Origin: Cydia pomonella
Taxonomy: Eukaryota; Arthropoda; Insecta; Lepidoptera; Tortricidae
Assembly (NCBI RefSeq): GCF_033807575.1
Contig: NC_084721.1
Location: 6,696,001 to 6,760,000, forward strand
Reading direction: 5' to 3'
Length of the DNA stretch: 64,000 nt
Made by a program: the position numbers and the translations under genes. Below are positions 53,216 to 63,054 of the stretch, in pieces. Below the pieces are notes generated by a model that saw only the letters and a program-made list of their open reading frames with translations, was not told where the DNA came from and did no database searches. The first letter of the stretch is position 1. Each line of letters starts with the position of its first letter.

Positions 53216-53332
53216 TGTAGCCAACATGCCAATCGTTAACGCTCCGTAGCGAACGAAATGTAATTGTCACTGTCGCACTAAATGGAAGAGTGATAAGCTA
53301 CGGAGCGTTAACGATTGATATGTTGGCTACGC
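53216..53332. mobile_element. Palindromic MITE, 'GCGTAGCCAACGT' family, copy 2
   Basis: TGTAGCCAACATGCCAATCG and TTAACGCTCCGTAGC are inverted as GCTACGGAGCGTTAACGATT and ATATGTTGGCTACG. Lies about 90 bp from copy 1. Confidence 0.8.
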
Positions 53333-53334
53333 GG

Positions 53335-54340
53335 GCTGGAGCTGTCAAATAAGTCCGCTAGATGGCGCTGACGCGGCCCCATACACTTTGCGGTATGCAC
53401 ATGAATCACATGAATCATGTTGGTCAAATGTAGAGATGCCACGAATATTCGGCAACTATGTATTTATTTATTATACGGAGAACCAACAGCTATCAATTGC
53501 GCAAGAGCTATATATGTACATAACAGAGCCAATTATAGACCGATTACTATTTTTAAACGACAGTTATATCTGTTCTTCTATAGGTTTCAACTCACTACTT
53601 ATAGATGGCGCTATTTTAATTTGTCGCGCTTTTATAAAGGTAACTTAACCATAAATTAACATGTCAATCTGACATTGGCAGAAAAAGGAAAAACGTTTAT
53701 CGTTTGATTGCAATAAGTTGTTCATGATAAGGCACGGTAGCGTGACGTACCACTTTCAACTGTCAATATTTATCGCCATCTACGAATTGGCACGGATCCT
53801 TGGTCGTGAGGTCGATTGCAAGTAACTTCGCCACGCTTAACCTAATAAAATTACCTATTCAAGCATAATCTTCATAAAAATATAAATAGACAGGATTGAT
53901 TTGATCAAACTTCTTGGCCTAGTTAATTCTGCGTAGCCTAAGTTTCAGCCTACCTATGGTGCCTACAAAAATATGATTTTTGAGGTTAGACGTTAATTTA
54001 AAAATAGAATAAAAGAGATGTGGCCGTATTGCTGGCACCTTACGATTATAGCACAGTGTTATCAAATGCCACAATGGCAGTTGTTACTTGCGGTTCCTGA
54101 ACACATTATAGAAAGATTATAATATGTGTGTATATAAATAATATGTATAAAGAAGTGTGTGTAGCTGTACCTACGTAATTATACATTAAAAAACTCACGT
54201 GATGTTTTTTGAAACTCGCTTTCAGCTCGTTTCATAATCCCATACGTATATCATTATATAGCAGTCACATATACTGCTATAGTGAATGAGAATGGATGTG
54301 AACAAATATCAAAAAGTGGCCTCCGAGCTTTCAGTATCCC
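53335..54340. other. No gene supported
   Basis: Overlapping 80-86 codon ORFs (53388-53659) are in a region sharing ACCAACAGC and ACAGAGCCAATTA with 38030, suggesting a repeat remnant. No domain. Confidence 0.35.
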
Positions 54341-54343
54341 ACT

Positions 54344-54687
54344 TAGGGTGACCAGATGTCCCGTATATCAAGTACGAATTTATCAGTGTCCCGTAATTTG
54401 GCGAAACCAATACGGTACAGTACATATTCCGAAAATTTTATGATTCAATGGCATTTAATGACAAAAATACCTAACAATATTTCTTTTCTCGCACACAGGG
54501 TTTCCTTAATTTTATATCCTTGGTAGAGGCCCCTTGGAGAGCTTTAATGTCATGATGTAAATATTAAAAGTAACAAACATTAATGTTTATTTTTAATAAA
54601 AAACGGCCTGTCCCGTATTTTAACTTGGTATCCCGTATTTTTAATGCAGTTGTCCCGTAAAACCTGAAATCCGACCTGGTCACCCTA
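54344..54687. mobile_element. Complete non-autonomous hAT element, 344 bp
   Basis: Ends TAGGGTGACCAG and CTGGTCACCCTA are perfect 12-nt inverted repeats. Perfect 8-bp direct repeats ATCCCACT flank it at 54336-54343 and 54688-54695, the hAT hallmark. The interior repeats the word GTCCCGTA several times. No transposase. Confidence 0.9.
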
Positions 54688-54699
54688 ATCCCACTTCAA

Positions 54700-54985
54700 A
54701 TCTAACCAGGCCCGGGGAGGCGGACACCCTTCCAGCCAATTATTGTAATTATTTTGTGCGGTTATGCAGCGCCGAATTATAAAATGTATTTCGGGGTGAA
54801 ATCGATAATGCTCACACTATACGTTAAAAATAGTACAATGAATAGGGGGGTATTACTGCAATGTTCTGCCGCCAGAGTACAGCACTAAACCTATCTTAAA
54901 CTATAGAGTAACTTATACATACTGTGCCTTAAACGTTTTCACAAATAATAAAATTTGACGTTGATGCATCAAGACGGTTTGTTTA
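54700..54985. other. No feature recognised
   Basis: No motif recognised. Confidence 0.25.
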
Positions 54986-54986
54986 C

Positions 54987-55106
54987 AAAGGCACTACGGG
55001 GAAACGCGAAAATTGAAGTTATCTGCCTCTTTATCGCACGAATATGCAAGAGTGAAAAAGAGGTTCAATAACGAAAATTCAATTTTCTTGTTTCGCGGTA
55101 GATCCT
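54987..55106. mobile_element. Palindromic MITE, distant 'GGCCTACCG' relative
   Basis: AAAGGCACTACGGGGAAACG and CGAAAATTGAAGTTATCTGC face CGAAAATTCAATTTTCTTGT and TTCGCGGTAGATCCTC. Confidence 0.6.
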
Positions 55107-55109
55107 CAG

Positions 55110-55240
55110 ATTGTGATGGATTGTAGTAGTGCCGTCCCCTACGCAGAGTTTCACATAATATTTCCTGTACGCATTTTAGTCGATATATGACTATATTCTA
55201 ATTAGTAATAAAAATTAAATCCCTAATAATTAAGAAGTAG
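55110..55240. other. No feature recognised
   Basis: No motif recognised. Confidence 0.2.
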
Positions 55241-55535
55241 CGGTAGTGACCGAATGGATAGGACGTCTGACTTTCAATCCGGAGATTGCGAGTTCAAATC
55301 CTGGCTCGTACCAATAAGTTTTTCGGAATATCATTTAATATATTTACTACTAGCTTTTCGGTGATGGGAAACATCGCGAGGAAACCCGTCTACATCCGTA
55401 AAAATATTCAACGGTGTATGGGAAGTCCCCAACCCGCACTGGGCCAGCGCGGGGTCTAAAAGCCAAAACCTTTGGCGTACAAGAGGAGGTCTCTGTGGCC
55501 AGCAGTGGGCCGTATATAAGCTGAATTCTTATTAA
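55241..55535 (+). mobile_element. tRNA-derived SINE, subfamily 2
   Basis: The tRNA-like head has an A-box side TGACCGAATGGATAGG and B-box GAGTTCAAATCCTGGCTCGT, then the body CTAGCTTTTCGGTGATGGGA. The 3' part differs from subfamily 1: GTGTATGGGAAGTCCCCAAC, CGCACTGGGCCAGCG and GGCCAGCAGTGGGCCGTATA. This 3' part resembles an RTE LINE tail, as expected for a SINE mobilised by RTE. Confidence 0.85.
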
Positions 55536-55539
55536 TATA

Positions 55540-55900
55540 GGTACATATTAAATTATTTAATTTTTCTTTGATTTAATCTTAATTCTTGTAAAACAACTTG
55601 ATGTGTAAAAGTGTCCTTGTGGCCGATTTGCTAATTAAATGTTTGAGTATTGATATTAATTAAAGTCTGTCAGTCTGTTACGAAATACGTATCTTCACGC
55701 GACTAAACTATTGAGCCGAAATTTAAGAGCATTTGTATTTAGAAAATGTTCAATAAAATGTATTATTCTGATATATATTCATGTTTATTTAACTAATGTG
55801 ACATGAGTTTACCAACGTAAATAGACAGCTTCATTTTGGCATTCGAGGCGCCATCTATGACCAACTTTGCATACTAGACGTTTTTCTAATAAGAATATGA
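55540..55900. other. No feature recognised
   Basis: No motif recognised. Confidence 0.3.
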
Positions 55901-55904
55901 TTGA

Positions 55905-56042
55905 GGCATTACCTATGAAAAGGGGCCTTATTGCCGATGGCGCGTACGCCGCACTGCGTCGCGCAGTGTTGTATTTGTATCGGAGTATCGTTAATAATGG
56001 CGTAAGCGCCATCGACAATAAGGTCCCCTTTCATAGATAACG
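55905..56042. mobile_element. Palindromic MITE, ~138 bp
   Basis: TACCTATGAAAAGGGGCCTT, ATTGCCGATGGCG and CGTACGCC are mirrored as GGCGTAAGCGCCATCGACAA and TAAGGTCCCCTTTCATAGAT. The minus ORF here is a by-product. Confidence 0.75.
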
Positions 56043-56049
56043 TCACAAT

Positions 56050-56368
56050 TATGATTTTTGTCTAAGACTCAATAGACTAGTGCCATCTAGGTTCGATTAA
56101 TAAAAAGACAAATAATTAATCAAATAAAATGTAATTATTATGTACACTTTTTCATACAAACGTAATCCTCATTTTCCGCTCTGAATATTAACATTATTGA
56201 AAATATTTTAACACAATGTGTTGTATATCAACCACAACTATGCGCCTACGTTTAATGTTTTTAGAGTTTTTAATTATTATTATTTTGTATTATTCAAGAG
56301 CATTTAAACATTTGTATGAAATCGGTTTTTCACTTCTATTATATTTCACGATTAATATTCATCAAATT
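56050..56368. other. No feature recognised
   Basis: AT-rich; no motif recognised. Confidence 0.3.
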
Positions 56369-56369
56369 A

Positions 56370-56480
56370 TGCAAACATATTTTCCATAATGTCAATATCC
56401 AGAGAGGAACATGGGGACTACGTTTGTATGGAGCAGCGGCTGTCCCCTTTCGTCTCCCTTTCTCTGCGTTCGAGATAAAG
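56370..56480 (+). repeat. Dispersed repeat 'ATGTCAATATCCAGA', copy 1
   Basis: ATTTTCCATAATGTCAATAT, CCAGAGAGGAACATGGGGAC and TACGTTTGTATGGAGCAGCG. An inverted copy is 60215-60335 and a partial direct copy is 60848-60915. Confidence 0.65.
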
Positions 56481-56484
56481 TTGA

Positions 56485-57520
56485 AATAGCTCCCAATTTC
56501 TATATGGAGATCCAAAAGCCTTAATTTCGATGTATTTTGTTCCTCTAGTTAATATTAGTTTTCGAATCTTTGTTATTCGACTTATTCGAGCAAGTTCAGT
56601 GAAAGACGGCGTCGCCATTCAAAAACAGACTGTATGGACTCGTATTAAGACTTAAATTGGGTTATGGCGTGATATCGACCTGCTAGGTATGCTATTTTCG
56701 GTGGTTTAAAAAAGGCAAACGTCAATGATAAGCTAAGTTGAATACAAAATTTAAGCAAAGAGGTGACACTTTTAGCTTCTGTATGTTTAGTTGATTTGAC
56801 TCCATAAAAAGAAAAGCGTGCTGGGGCTTTTAACTGAAAATATCTGTGGCTTGCTCTGAAAGTGGGTCATTGTTGTTCTATAAAGTGTACAGAAAGTGAT
56901 ACGTTTCCTCTCTTGGGAATTTTACTTTCCAAGTTCTTACGTTTTTAAGTAATCTATTAAAATTTGATTTTGAATGGATTTTATTGTACAATTTCCATTC
57001 ATAATTTCATAATTAATTTATTGCATATTAATCATATGATACAAAACAGGTAAGTTATACATTAGGGTAAGTTCACACATGAACCCTGTTTAGGCACAAT
57101 ATTTCTTAAAACTAAACTAAAATAATATTAGGAGGTACAGCCACGTACATTAAATTAAAATAAACTTATTTTGATATTTATGTTAAAAGCATAAGTCTAA
57201 AAGCTAATATTTGATATTTTATTCTTGTTTTATTATATTAATTATTTTATTATATAAATTCTGATATTTAACTCTCCATTCCATGAATACCTATAACGAT
57301 ACTTTTACCTAAATTGTTAATTGAACAAATCCTCAAGAAATACCATAAAAGTTTTGTACTGTTAAATGAAATGCTCATATAATTCAAATTAGGCAAGCCC
57401 GTGGGAATCGAGTTCTGTCGATATTCCATTAAATGTAGAGTCGAAAGAGAATAGTCATGGAATATAAGGGAGCCCATATATACATTGTACGGCTCTTCTC
57501 TTTCCGCACAGACTAGCTAG
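56485..57520. other. No gene supported
   Basis: ORFs of 66-69 codons without domains; AT-rich. Confidence 0.3.
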
Positions 57521-57521
57521 T

Positions 57522-57642
57522 GAGGGCCTACTGCCAACATCGAAAAATCAAAATGCGTTATGTGCCACTCTATCGCTCTAGCGTATTCGAGCGATAGAGG
57601 GGCAGATAAAGAAATGTCGAGGTCGTGTAGAGCCTAAGAGGG
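57522..57642. mobile_element. Palindromic MITE, 'GGGCCTAC' family
   Basis: GAGGGCCTACTGCCAACATC, GAAAAATCAAAATGCG, CTCTATCGCTC and GAGCGATAGAGGGGCAGATA. Related to 5293-5393. Confidence 0.65.
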
Positions 57643-57644
57643 CC

Positions 57645-57828
57645 TAGCCAACATGGCAATCGTAAAGTATCGAGAAACGTCGAAGTTAAAGAAAAAATGT
57701 ATCGGAACTATCTGATGACAGATGCTACGAAGAGTCACGTGACTATGTATTTCCATATATTCTTTAAGTTTTTATTGAATTCCACAAAACTGTTTTCTGT
57801 GCATCGCATATTTATTTATTTTTATAAT
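57645..57828. other. No feature recognised
   Basis: No motif recognised. Confidence 0.2.
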
Positions 57829-57829
57829 A

Positions 57830-57995
57830 AAAAATATTATAGCATTATTACACAACTAAGTCCCACAGTAAGCTCAATAAGGCTTGCGTTGTGGGTAATA
57901 AATTTATAAATACTTAAATACATAGGAAACACCCATGACTCATGAACAAATATCCATGCTCATCACACGAATAAATGCCCATACTAGGATTTGAA
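57830..57995 (-). mobile_element. 5'-truncated SINE, second family, minus strand
   Basis: AAGTCCCACAGTAAGCTCAA, ACATAGGAAACACCCATGAC and AATAAATGCCCATACTAGGA, then TTTGAACC. It ends at the B box, so the tRNA 5' half is missing. Confidence 0.8.
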
Positions 57996-58120
57996 CCAAA
58001 AATAAAACCAGTATAAATTACCTCGTGATCCATTATAACTATGCGTAATCAGAGATCACGCCAAAACTGGTTACATTATGTTTTACGGTATACAATTTTA
58101 ATAAGGCAATAATACAAAAG

Positions 58121-58428
58121 GTGCTGGTGGCCGAGTAGATATGACGTCCGATTTTCAATCCGCAGGTCGCGGGTTCAAACCCTGGCTCGTATACTAATGA
58201 GTTCTTCGGAACTTATGTACGAAATATCACTTGATATTTAACCGCTAGCTTTTCAATGAAGGGAAACATCGTGAGGAAACCCGCATATATCTGCGAAGAA
58301 ATTCAAAGGTGTATGTGAAGTCCCCATTCCGCATTGGGCTAGCGTGGGGACTATAGCCCAAACCCTCTCGCGCATGACGAGTGACTTGTGCCCAGCAGTG
58401 GGACGTATATAGAGTGAATTATTATTTG
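58121..58428 (+). mobile_element. tRNA-derived SINE, subfamily 2, near full length
   Basis: Head GTGCTGGTGGCCGAGTAGAT and GTCGCGGGTTCAAACCCTGG, body CGAAATATCACTTGATATTT, CTAGCTTTTCAATGAAGGG and ACATCGTGAGGAAACCCG, 3' part AGCGTGGGGACTATAGCCCA and CCCAGCAGTGGGACGTATAT, then an AT-rich tail. Confidence 0.9.
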
Positions 58429-58429
58429 G

Positions 58430-58958
58430 ATTTCACGGGCCTATAAATCCCGGACTTTTGATAAGCTTGCGTAAGGGTATACATACATTGTTTTTTTTAT
58501 TTCCGTTAATTTCAAGGGTGCATTCCTTAGCTTAAATTAAGTAACTTTCTCAAATACACCGGTATTCTAATTGACTCCATTTCGGAGAAAATCAATAATT
58601 TATTTTTATCTTATAAGGCCCTTACGAGCGTATACACTTGCCGTAGGGCCGCTTTATATATTAATTAGTGTTTAGTACGAATGTATTAATTTGCTACTAA
58701 ATGTAAGTACTGTCTCGGACGATTGATGATTTCAATTGTTTGGTTGAATTAAATGTAATGCCCGTGTAACAACAACGTTATATGCAACATTTAATTACTT
58801 TTTTTTATGTAAAAAATATATATATTTCTTTTTTTTGATAATTAACTACGTATGCCATTTAGGAGAGGTTTAATATCATGTAGAACGCCGAATTATTATT
58901 ATTATTAAGAATACAGAATACAGGCGACAATAGTAGCAAAGTTTGTTAGAAGAAATTT
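58430..58958. other. No feature recognised
   Basis: AT-rich; no motif. Confidence 0.3.
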
Positions 58959-58959
58959 T

Positions 58960-59560
58960 ATAAATAAATATTATAGGACAATTATTGTACTCAAACTCAA
59001 TAACGCTTGTGTTGTGTGTACTAGGCGACGATATATATAAAATATAGTTCGATAAAAGTACTTAAATACATAGAAAACATCCATAAATCAGGAACTAATA
59101 TTTGTGATAAACACATAAATAAATGACTTTACCAGGGTTCGAACCTAGGAGCTCCTGCTTCGTAGACTGGCTCACTACCGAAGTACCGTAAAATGGGGAG
59201 AGTAGGGATTGTGAGGGCAGTTAGTTTATGAATGGGAGGGATGACAGAGAGGTGAGTTGGTTTTTACAGGCTACTGCTACGTACATTATATATTCTAATA
59301 ACAAATCAAGCTATTATAATGTGCATAATCCCAAAGTGTTGATCCAAAAATGTTCAAAACCCACTTTAGTAGAAAATCCCTCCTCACCCCTACTACGGGG
59401 TGAGCTAGGATCTCCTACTATTTTGTATTTATCTTTAAAGTTATGAAATGGAACTAGACAAAATCATAAAAAAAATTCTATAGACCGGAACATTTATTAC
59501 CCTTGTGCCTACTCACCCCATTTTACGGTACCGACTAGGCCCCGAGGCCGTTATCCTATA
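58960..59560 (-). mobile_element. SINE, second family, interrupted by another element
   Basis: The body lies at 58960-59180 (ATAGAAAACATCCATAAATC, CCAGGGTTCGAACCTAGGAG, AGACTGGCTCACTACC). The tRNA 5' end resumes after the insertion with GACTAGGCCCCGAGGCCG at about 59534. In the intact relative at 21752 the two parts are contiguous (GTCACTACTCACTAGGCC). Confidence 0.7.
59183..59533. mobile_element. ~350-bp element inserted in a SINE, TACCGTAAAATGGGG ends
   Basis: The left end AGTACCGTAAAATGGGGAGA and right end CACCCCATTTTACGGTA are inverted over about 15-22 nt, with GTAGGGATT-like continuation. CCGA or TACCGA occurs at both junctions and could be the target duplication; its length is ambiguous. 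The interior has CCCCTACTACGGGGTGAGCT. No ORF with a domain. Confidence 0.7.
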
Positions 59561-59670
59561 CTTCTTACCTTACTCCGACTATAGTGTATATTGTACTGTA
59601 GTCAAAGAAAGGTAAAAAGTAAACTTTGACAGTTATGAATTAACCCTTATACAGGTAGTTAATTAAGTCA

Positions 59671-59875
59671 CCTGCAATAATGTACGGGGTGAATACATAG
59701 ATCATATTGAGCACCTTTCACTTTGGGACCGATTCCGAAATCGCGAAAAAAAATTGACTCTCTCATAGAAAATATCAAGGTCAGACAGCGAAAATGTATA
59801 TAAAATTTCGGGGTTGGTCCCATAGTAAAAGTTGCTCAGTATGACATATATATTCACCCCGTATTTTATTGCACC
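59671..59875. mobile_element. Palindromic MITE, 205 bp
   Basis: CCTGCAATAATGTACGGGGT and GAATACATAGATCATATTGA at the left mirror the right arm ending TTCACCCCGTATTTTATTGC. The inner arms continue through CTTTGGGACCGA/TTGGTCCCATAG. Confidence 0.8.
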
Positions 59876-59879
59876 GTTA

Positions 59880-60213
59880 CTGATAGCCTTATCTTCATAA
59901 TTCCGACTATACGTTCTACTAATATGCTAAAGTTGTCCCATTATGAAAAAGGCTTATAACTGCCATAAAGATGTACGAGTATGTATGGTTATTTTAAATA
60001 CCATAAAACAATCGTTTTAAAAGTGACCCAGGCGACCGTAGCCATAACGAGTGACAAGAAAAAGTTGATTCACCCTTTATTTATACCCTTAGCCATACTC
60101 TTCGAGGTCAGTAAAATTGGTTATGATGTTCAGCTCCCGACTTTTACTGTCGAAAATAGAAAGTATGACATTATTTTTGTTGAAATATATTGTGGAGGGG
60201 ATCCTATGCCAGT
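59880..60213. other. No gene supported
   Basis: A 191-codon ORF spans 59981-60556 but crosses two repeats (60215-60335 and 60462-60545) and lacks a domain, so it is not called as a gene. Confidence 0.4.
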
Positions 60214-60214
60214 A

Positions 60215-60335
60215 TGCAACCGGCTTGAGAGGAGAGGGGACGATTGGTTCTCCATACAAACGCAGTCGCCATTTTCCTATCTGGATATTGACATTATGGA
60301 AAATATTTTTTATAAAATTAGATGTTTAAATATAG
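60215..60335 (-). repeat. Dispersed repeat 'ATGTCAATATCCAGA', inverted copy
   Basis: TCTCCATACAAACGCAGTCG, CCATTTTCCTATCTGGATAT and TGACATTATGGAAAATATTT are the reverse complement of 56370-56480. Confidence 0.7.
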
Positions 60336-60461
60336 CTTTACCCCCTCGTTTGATTTTATTGTTTTTGTTTTATTATAAGAGTTTGGAGCGAAAAACATTT
60401 TCCATACCATATTTTATCAGCTCCTTACTCTTAAAAAAGAATTATTTATTTATTTGTTATC

Positions 60462-60545
60462 CTGTTGTGTCCCACTGCTGGGCAAAGGCCTCCCTCTTCC
60501 ACGCGTCTCTGTCTATAGCAGTATTAGGCCAATGTTTCCGAAAGA
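60462..60545 (-). repeat. RTE/SINE 3'-tail fragment, minus strand
   Basis: The minus strand reads GAGGGAGGCCTTTGCCCAGC, then AGTGGGACACAACAGGATAA, the typical 'GCCCAGCAGTGGGAC' tail shared with the subfamily 2 SINEs. Confidence 0.65.
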
Positions 60546-60607
60546 CGTCAAAATAAAAATAAACGAAGAAGCATAGCAATAGTCAACATTATACTACATA
60601 TACATTT

Positions 60608-60845
60608 TGACGACTGGTGTGGCCTAGTGGGGATAGTCCTGGGTTCGTATCCCGGTAAGGGCATTTATTTGTGTGATGAGCATAGATATTTGTTCCTGAG
60701 TCATGGATGTTTTCTATGTATTTCAGTATTTGTAATATATACTTATATATCGTTGTCTGAGTACCCATAACACACGCCTTCTTGAGCTTACCGTGGGATT
60801 TAGTCAATTTGTGTACGAATGTCCCTATAATATTTATTATAATTA
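60608..60845 (+). mobile_element. tRNA-derived SINE, second family, plus strand
   Basis: GACTGGTGTGGCCTAGTGG (A box), CTGGGTTCGTATCCCGG (B box), GGGCATTTATTTGTGTGATG, TCCTGAGTCATGGATG, GAGCTTACCGTGGGATTTAG and ATTTATTATAATTATTTT. The head is shorter than in relatives (a deletion between the boxes). The minus ORF here is a by-product. Confidence 0.85.
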
Positions 60846-60847
60846 TT

Positions 60848-60915
60848 TTTACTCGCAGGGAGGAAAATGGGGACTACATTTGTATGGAGAAGCGGTCGTC
60901 CACTATCGTCTTAAA
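60848..60915 (+). repeat. Dispersed repeat 'ATGGGGACTAC', partial copy
   Basis: GAGGAAAATGGGGACTACAT and TTGTATGGAGAAGCGGTCGT match 56404-56450. Confidence 0.6.
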
Positions 60916-60919
60916 GCTT

Positions 60920-61428
60920 AGTAATAGGCGCAGGAGAACTCAAACTAACGTTCGCACGCGCTTTCGAGCGACCAAAAATTATCAAAAGGTCGTATCTACA
61001 TCGGACTCTTATAACGGTATACGACTTTTGGTTTGAGAACAGAAGCAGTATCTAATACGCAAAATGTTTTAAATCCTGTATAACTTAGACTCTGCATTCA
61101 TACCCGTTATCCGTTATCGGAGATCAATTTAGATTGGTTTTATCTGTATACGCGATTTGAATAAGCATAGTGAGTCTAAGGCTTAAGTTGACCAGTGGCT
61201 GTGTGCATGACAGTGGCGCCGTCTGGCAGCTGTGGCACACATTATTTAGCACCTTGTATATCTACTTATACAAGGTGTAACAAAAATAGTGGAGATCCGA
61301 CAGTAAAAAAATTGAAGAAAAAAAATTAAAAAAAGAAAATAAGTATTTTAAGCTTTTGTACATGCCATATCCAAATTTTGAGTTACTTATTTCCTTATGT
61401 TGGCTGGTAGAATTGACTTCTAGTGACT
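60920..61428. other. Unassigned, with a perfect 11-bp hairpin
   Basis: CACCTTGTATA (61251-61261) and TATACAAGGTG (61268-61278) pair perfectly across TCTACT. A-rich sequence follows. No gene. Confidence 0.4.
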
Positions 61429-61429
61429 T

Positions 61430-61610
61430 AGTTAGGATTTTTCTCACGTTGGTGTGGTGAAAATTTTGTGTTTCACTCGGTGGCAAATTTTGTTGATCCC
61501 TCGTGCCTTTAAACCCCAGCAACGCTCAAGATTCCACTTTTCGCTTGCTCGGGTTTTAATATTAGCACGAGTGATTAAACAACAACTTTGCCCCCATTTG
61601 TTTTAACAAA
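61430..61610 (+). repeat. Dispersed repeat family copy (see 2085 and 20640)
   Basis: TCTCACGTTGGTGTGGTGAA, TTTCACTCGGTGGCAAATTT, AACGCTCAAGATTCCACTTT, CGCTTGCTCGGGTTTTAATA and TTAGCACGAGTGATTAAACA. Confidence 0.65.
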
Positions 61611-61611
61611 T

Positions 61612-61868
61612 AACTATTATCAGATTCCTATCAGCTACGGGCTCTTTATTCTTAAATTTAATTTTCACATTACCTATTTGACTTCTGTCAACTGTCAAAT
61701 AGCAGTCCATAGTCGCCAGGCGGGCGCCACTGTCGCACACACAGACAATAAACAGATAGTCCCCACGTTGGCCTGATTTCGGTTCGGAACGCCAGATAAC
61801 ACAACTCTAGAACGATATTAAGAGGGGAGCATACCACGTGATCGTCAATACATAATTTTTAAGAAAAA
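61612..61868. other. No feature recognised
   Basis: No motif recognised. Confidence 0.25.
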
Positions 61869-61869
61869 T

Positions 61870-61950
61870 AATCGGACAGACAGACGGACATGACGAATCT
61901 ATAAGGGTTCCGTTTTTTGCCATTTTGCTACGGAACCCTAAAAAACCGAC
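61870..61950 (-). repeat. GTCT-associated repeat, end fragment
   Basis: CGGACAGACAGACGGACATG, ATAAGGGTTCCGTTTTTTGC and CTACGGAACCCTAAAAAACC match the end of 24885-25593. Confidence 0.7.
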
Positions 61951-62043
61951 TTCAATCCGGTAGACCGGTGAAACAATAGTACATTGTGCAACGAGTAAGT
62001 AAAATTTTGGATACGAGGGTGGTAACTCGACATGTATGTTTAC

Positions 62044-62640
62044 CCATTTAAAAAGTTACCTCGATTCCTCATTGATTCTACCATCAGATCTCGAGCGTGA
62101 CAAAAATGTGTCTTGAAAATCTAATTTGCCTAATAAACATAACGAAGAAGACAAATCGCCAAGCAGGAACTATGCATCATTGAAGAGTTTTATTCTGATC
62201 AGCATCAGCAGTTTCACTTCATAAAATGTCACTTTTTTAAATGTATATGCTTGATTTGTTGATGAAAATACAAAATTCACTATATGTATGCCTTTCACAT
62301 TTAAAAAGTTCCCTCGATTCCTCATTGATTGAATCAATGATTCTACCATCAGATCTCGAGTGTGACAAAAATGTGTCTTGAAAATCTAATTTGCCTAACC
62401 ATAACGAAGAAGCTAAATCGCCAAATAGGAACTATTTGTCGTTGAAGAGTTCGATTCTGATCAGCATCAGCAGTTCCACTTCATAAAATGTCACTTTTTT
62501 AAAAGTAAATGCTTGATTTGTTGATGAAAATACAAAAGTCACTATATGAATACCTTTCACATTTGAAGAGTTCGCTCGATTCCTCATGGATCCCATCATC
62601 AGAACTGAGTTTTGACAAAAACGGGACCAATCTGTATATA
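62044..62640 (+). repeat. Tandem repeat, ~2.3 units of about 252-263 bp
   Basis: TTTAAAAAGTT.CCTCGATTC with CTCATTGATT starts units near 62047, 62300 and 62562. Units share ACCATCAGATCTCGAG, TGTGTCTTGAAAATCTAATT, CTGATCAGCATCAGCAGTT, CACTTCATAAAATGTCACTT and GCTTGATTTGTTGATGAAAA. Unit 2 has an extra GATTGAATCAATGATT. Unit 3 is partial. Short ORFs are by-products. Confidence 0.9.
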
Positions 62641-62715
62641 TATAAATTCAATCAAACAAATTATTTTCAAAATCGGTTCGGAAATGACGGAGTTATGAAG
62701 TAACAAACATTCTCG

Positions 62716-62872
62716 TACAACCGAATTGAGAACCTCCTCCTTTTGAAATCTTGAAGTTGGTTAAAATAGGGAAAACGTTTTTCCACTTCTAAATATTTTC
62801 CATTCTCCAATTTCTCCATGTTTTTAACCGACTTCAATTTCTTAGAAGGAGGAGGTTCTGTATTCGGTTGTG
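62716..62872. repeat. Inverted repeat, 'CCGACTTCAA ... GGAGGAGGTTCT' family
   Basis: CAACCGAATTGAGAACCTCC and CTTGAAGTTGGTTAAAA face TTTTTAACCGACTTCAATTT and AAGGAGGAGGTTCTGTATTC. Arms are about 50 nt. Confidence 0.7.
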
Positions 62873-62879
62873 GGTATTA

Positions 62880-63050
62880 TTTTATTTATATGTACACCGA
62901 TTACTCCGATACCTGTGGTCCGATTCGAGTAATTCTTTTTTTGCTTGAAAGGAGTTACCTCCAAGTTGGTTCCATTTTAATTGGGTTCTGATCTAATGAT
63001 GGGATCCATGAGGAATTGAGGGAACGCCTCATTTTTTAGCAGGTTTCAGT
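62880..63050 (-). repeat. Reverse-oriented relative of the 62044 tandem unit
   Basis: GTTCTGATCTAATGATGGGA and TCCATGAGGAATTGAGGGAA are the reverse complement of the phrase CTCGATTCCTCATGGATCCC with CATCATCAGAAC at 62571-62600. Confidence 0.6.
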
Positions 63051-63054
63051 GATC

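Noticed and set aside
58121..58195. Possible functional tRNA gene
   Set aside because: A and B boxes are present, but the sequence continues into a SINE body shared by several copies and a clean cloverleaf could not be drawn.
59981..60556. 191-codon ORF
   Set aside because: It crosses two dispersed repeats (60215-60335 inverted copy of 56370-56480, and the tail at 60462-60545), so the open frame is by chance.
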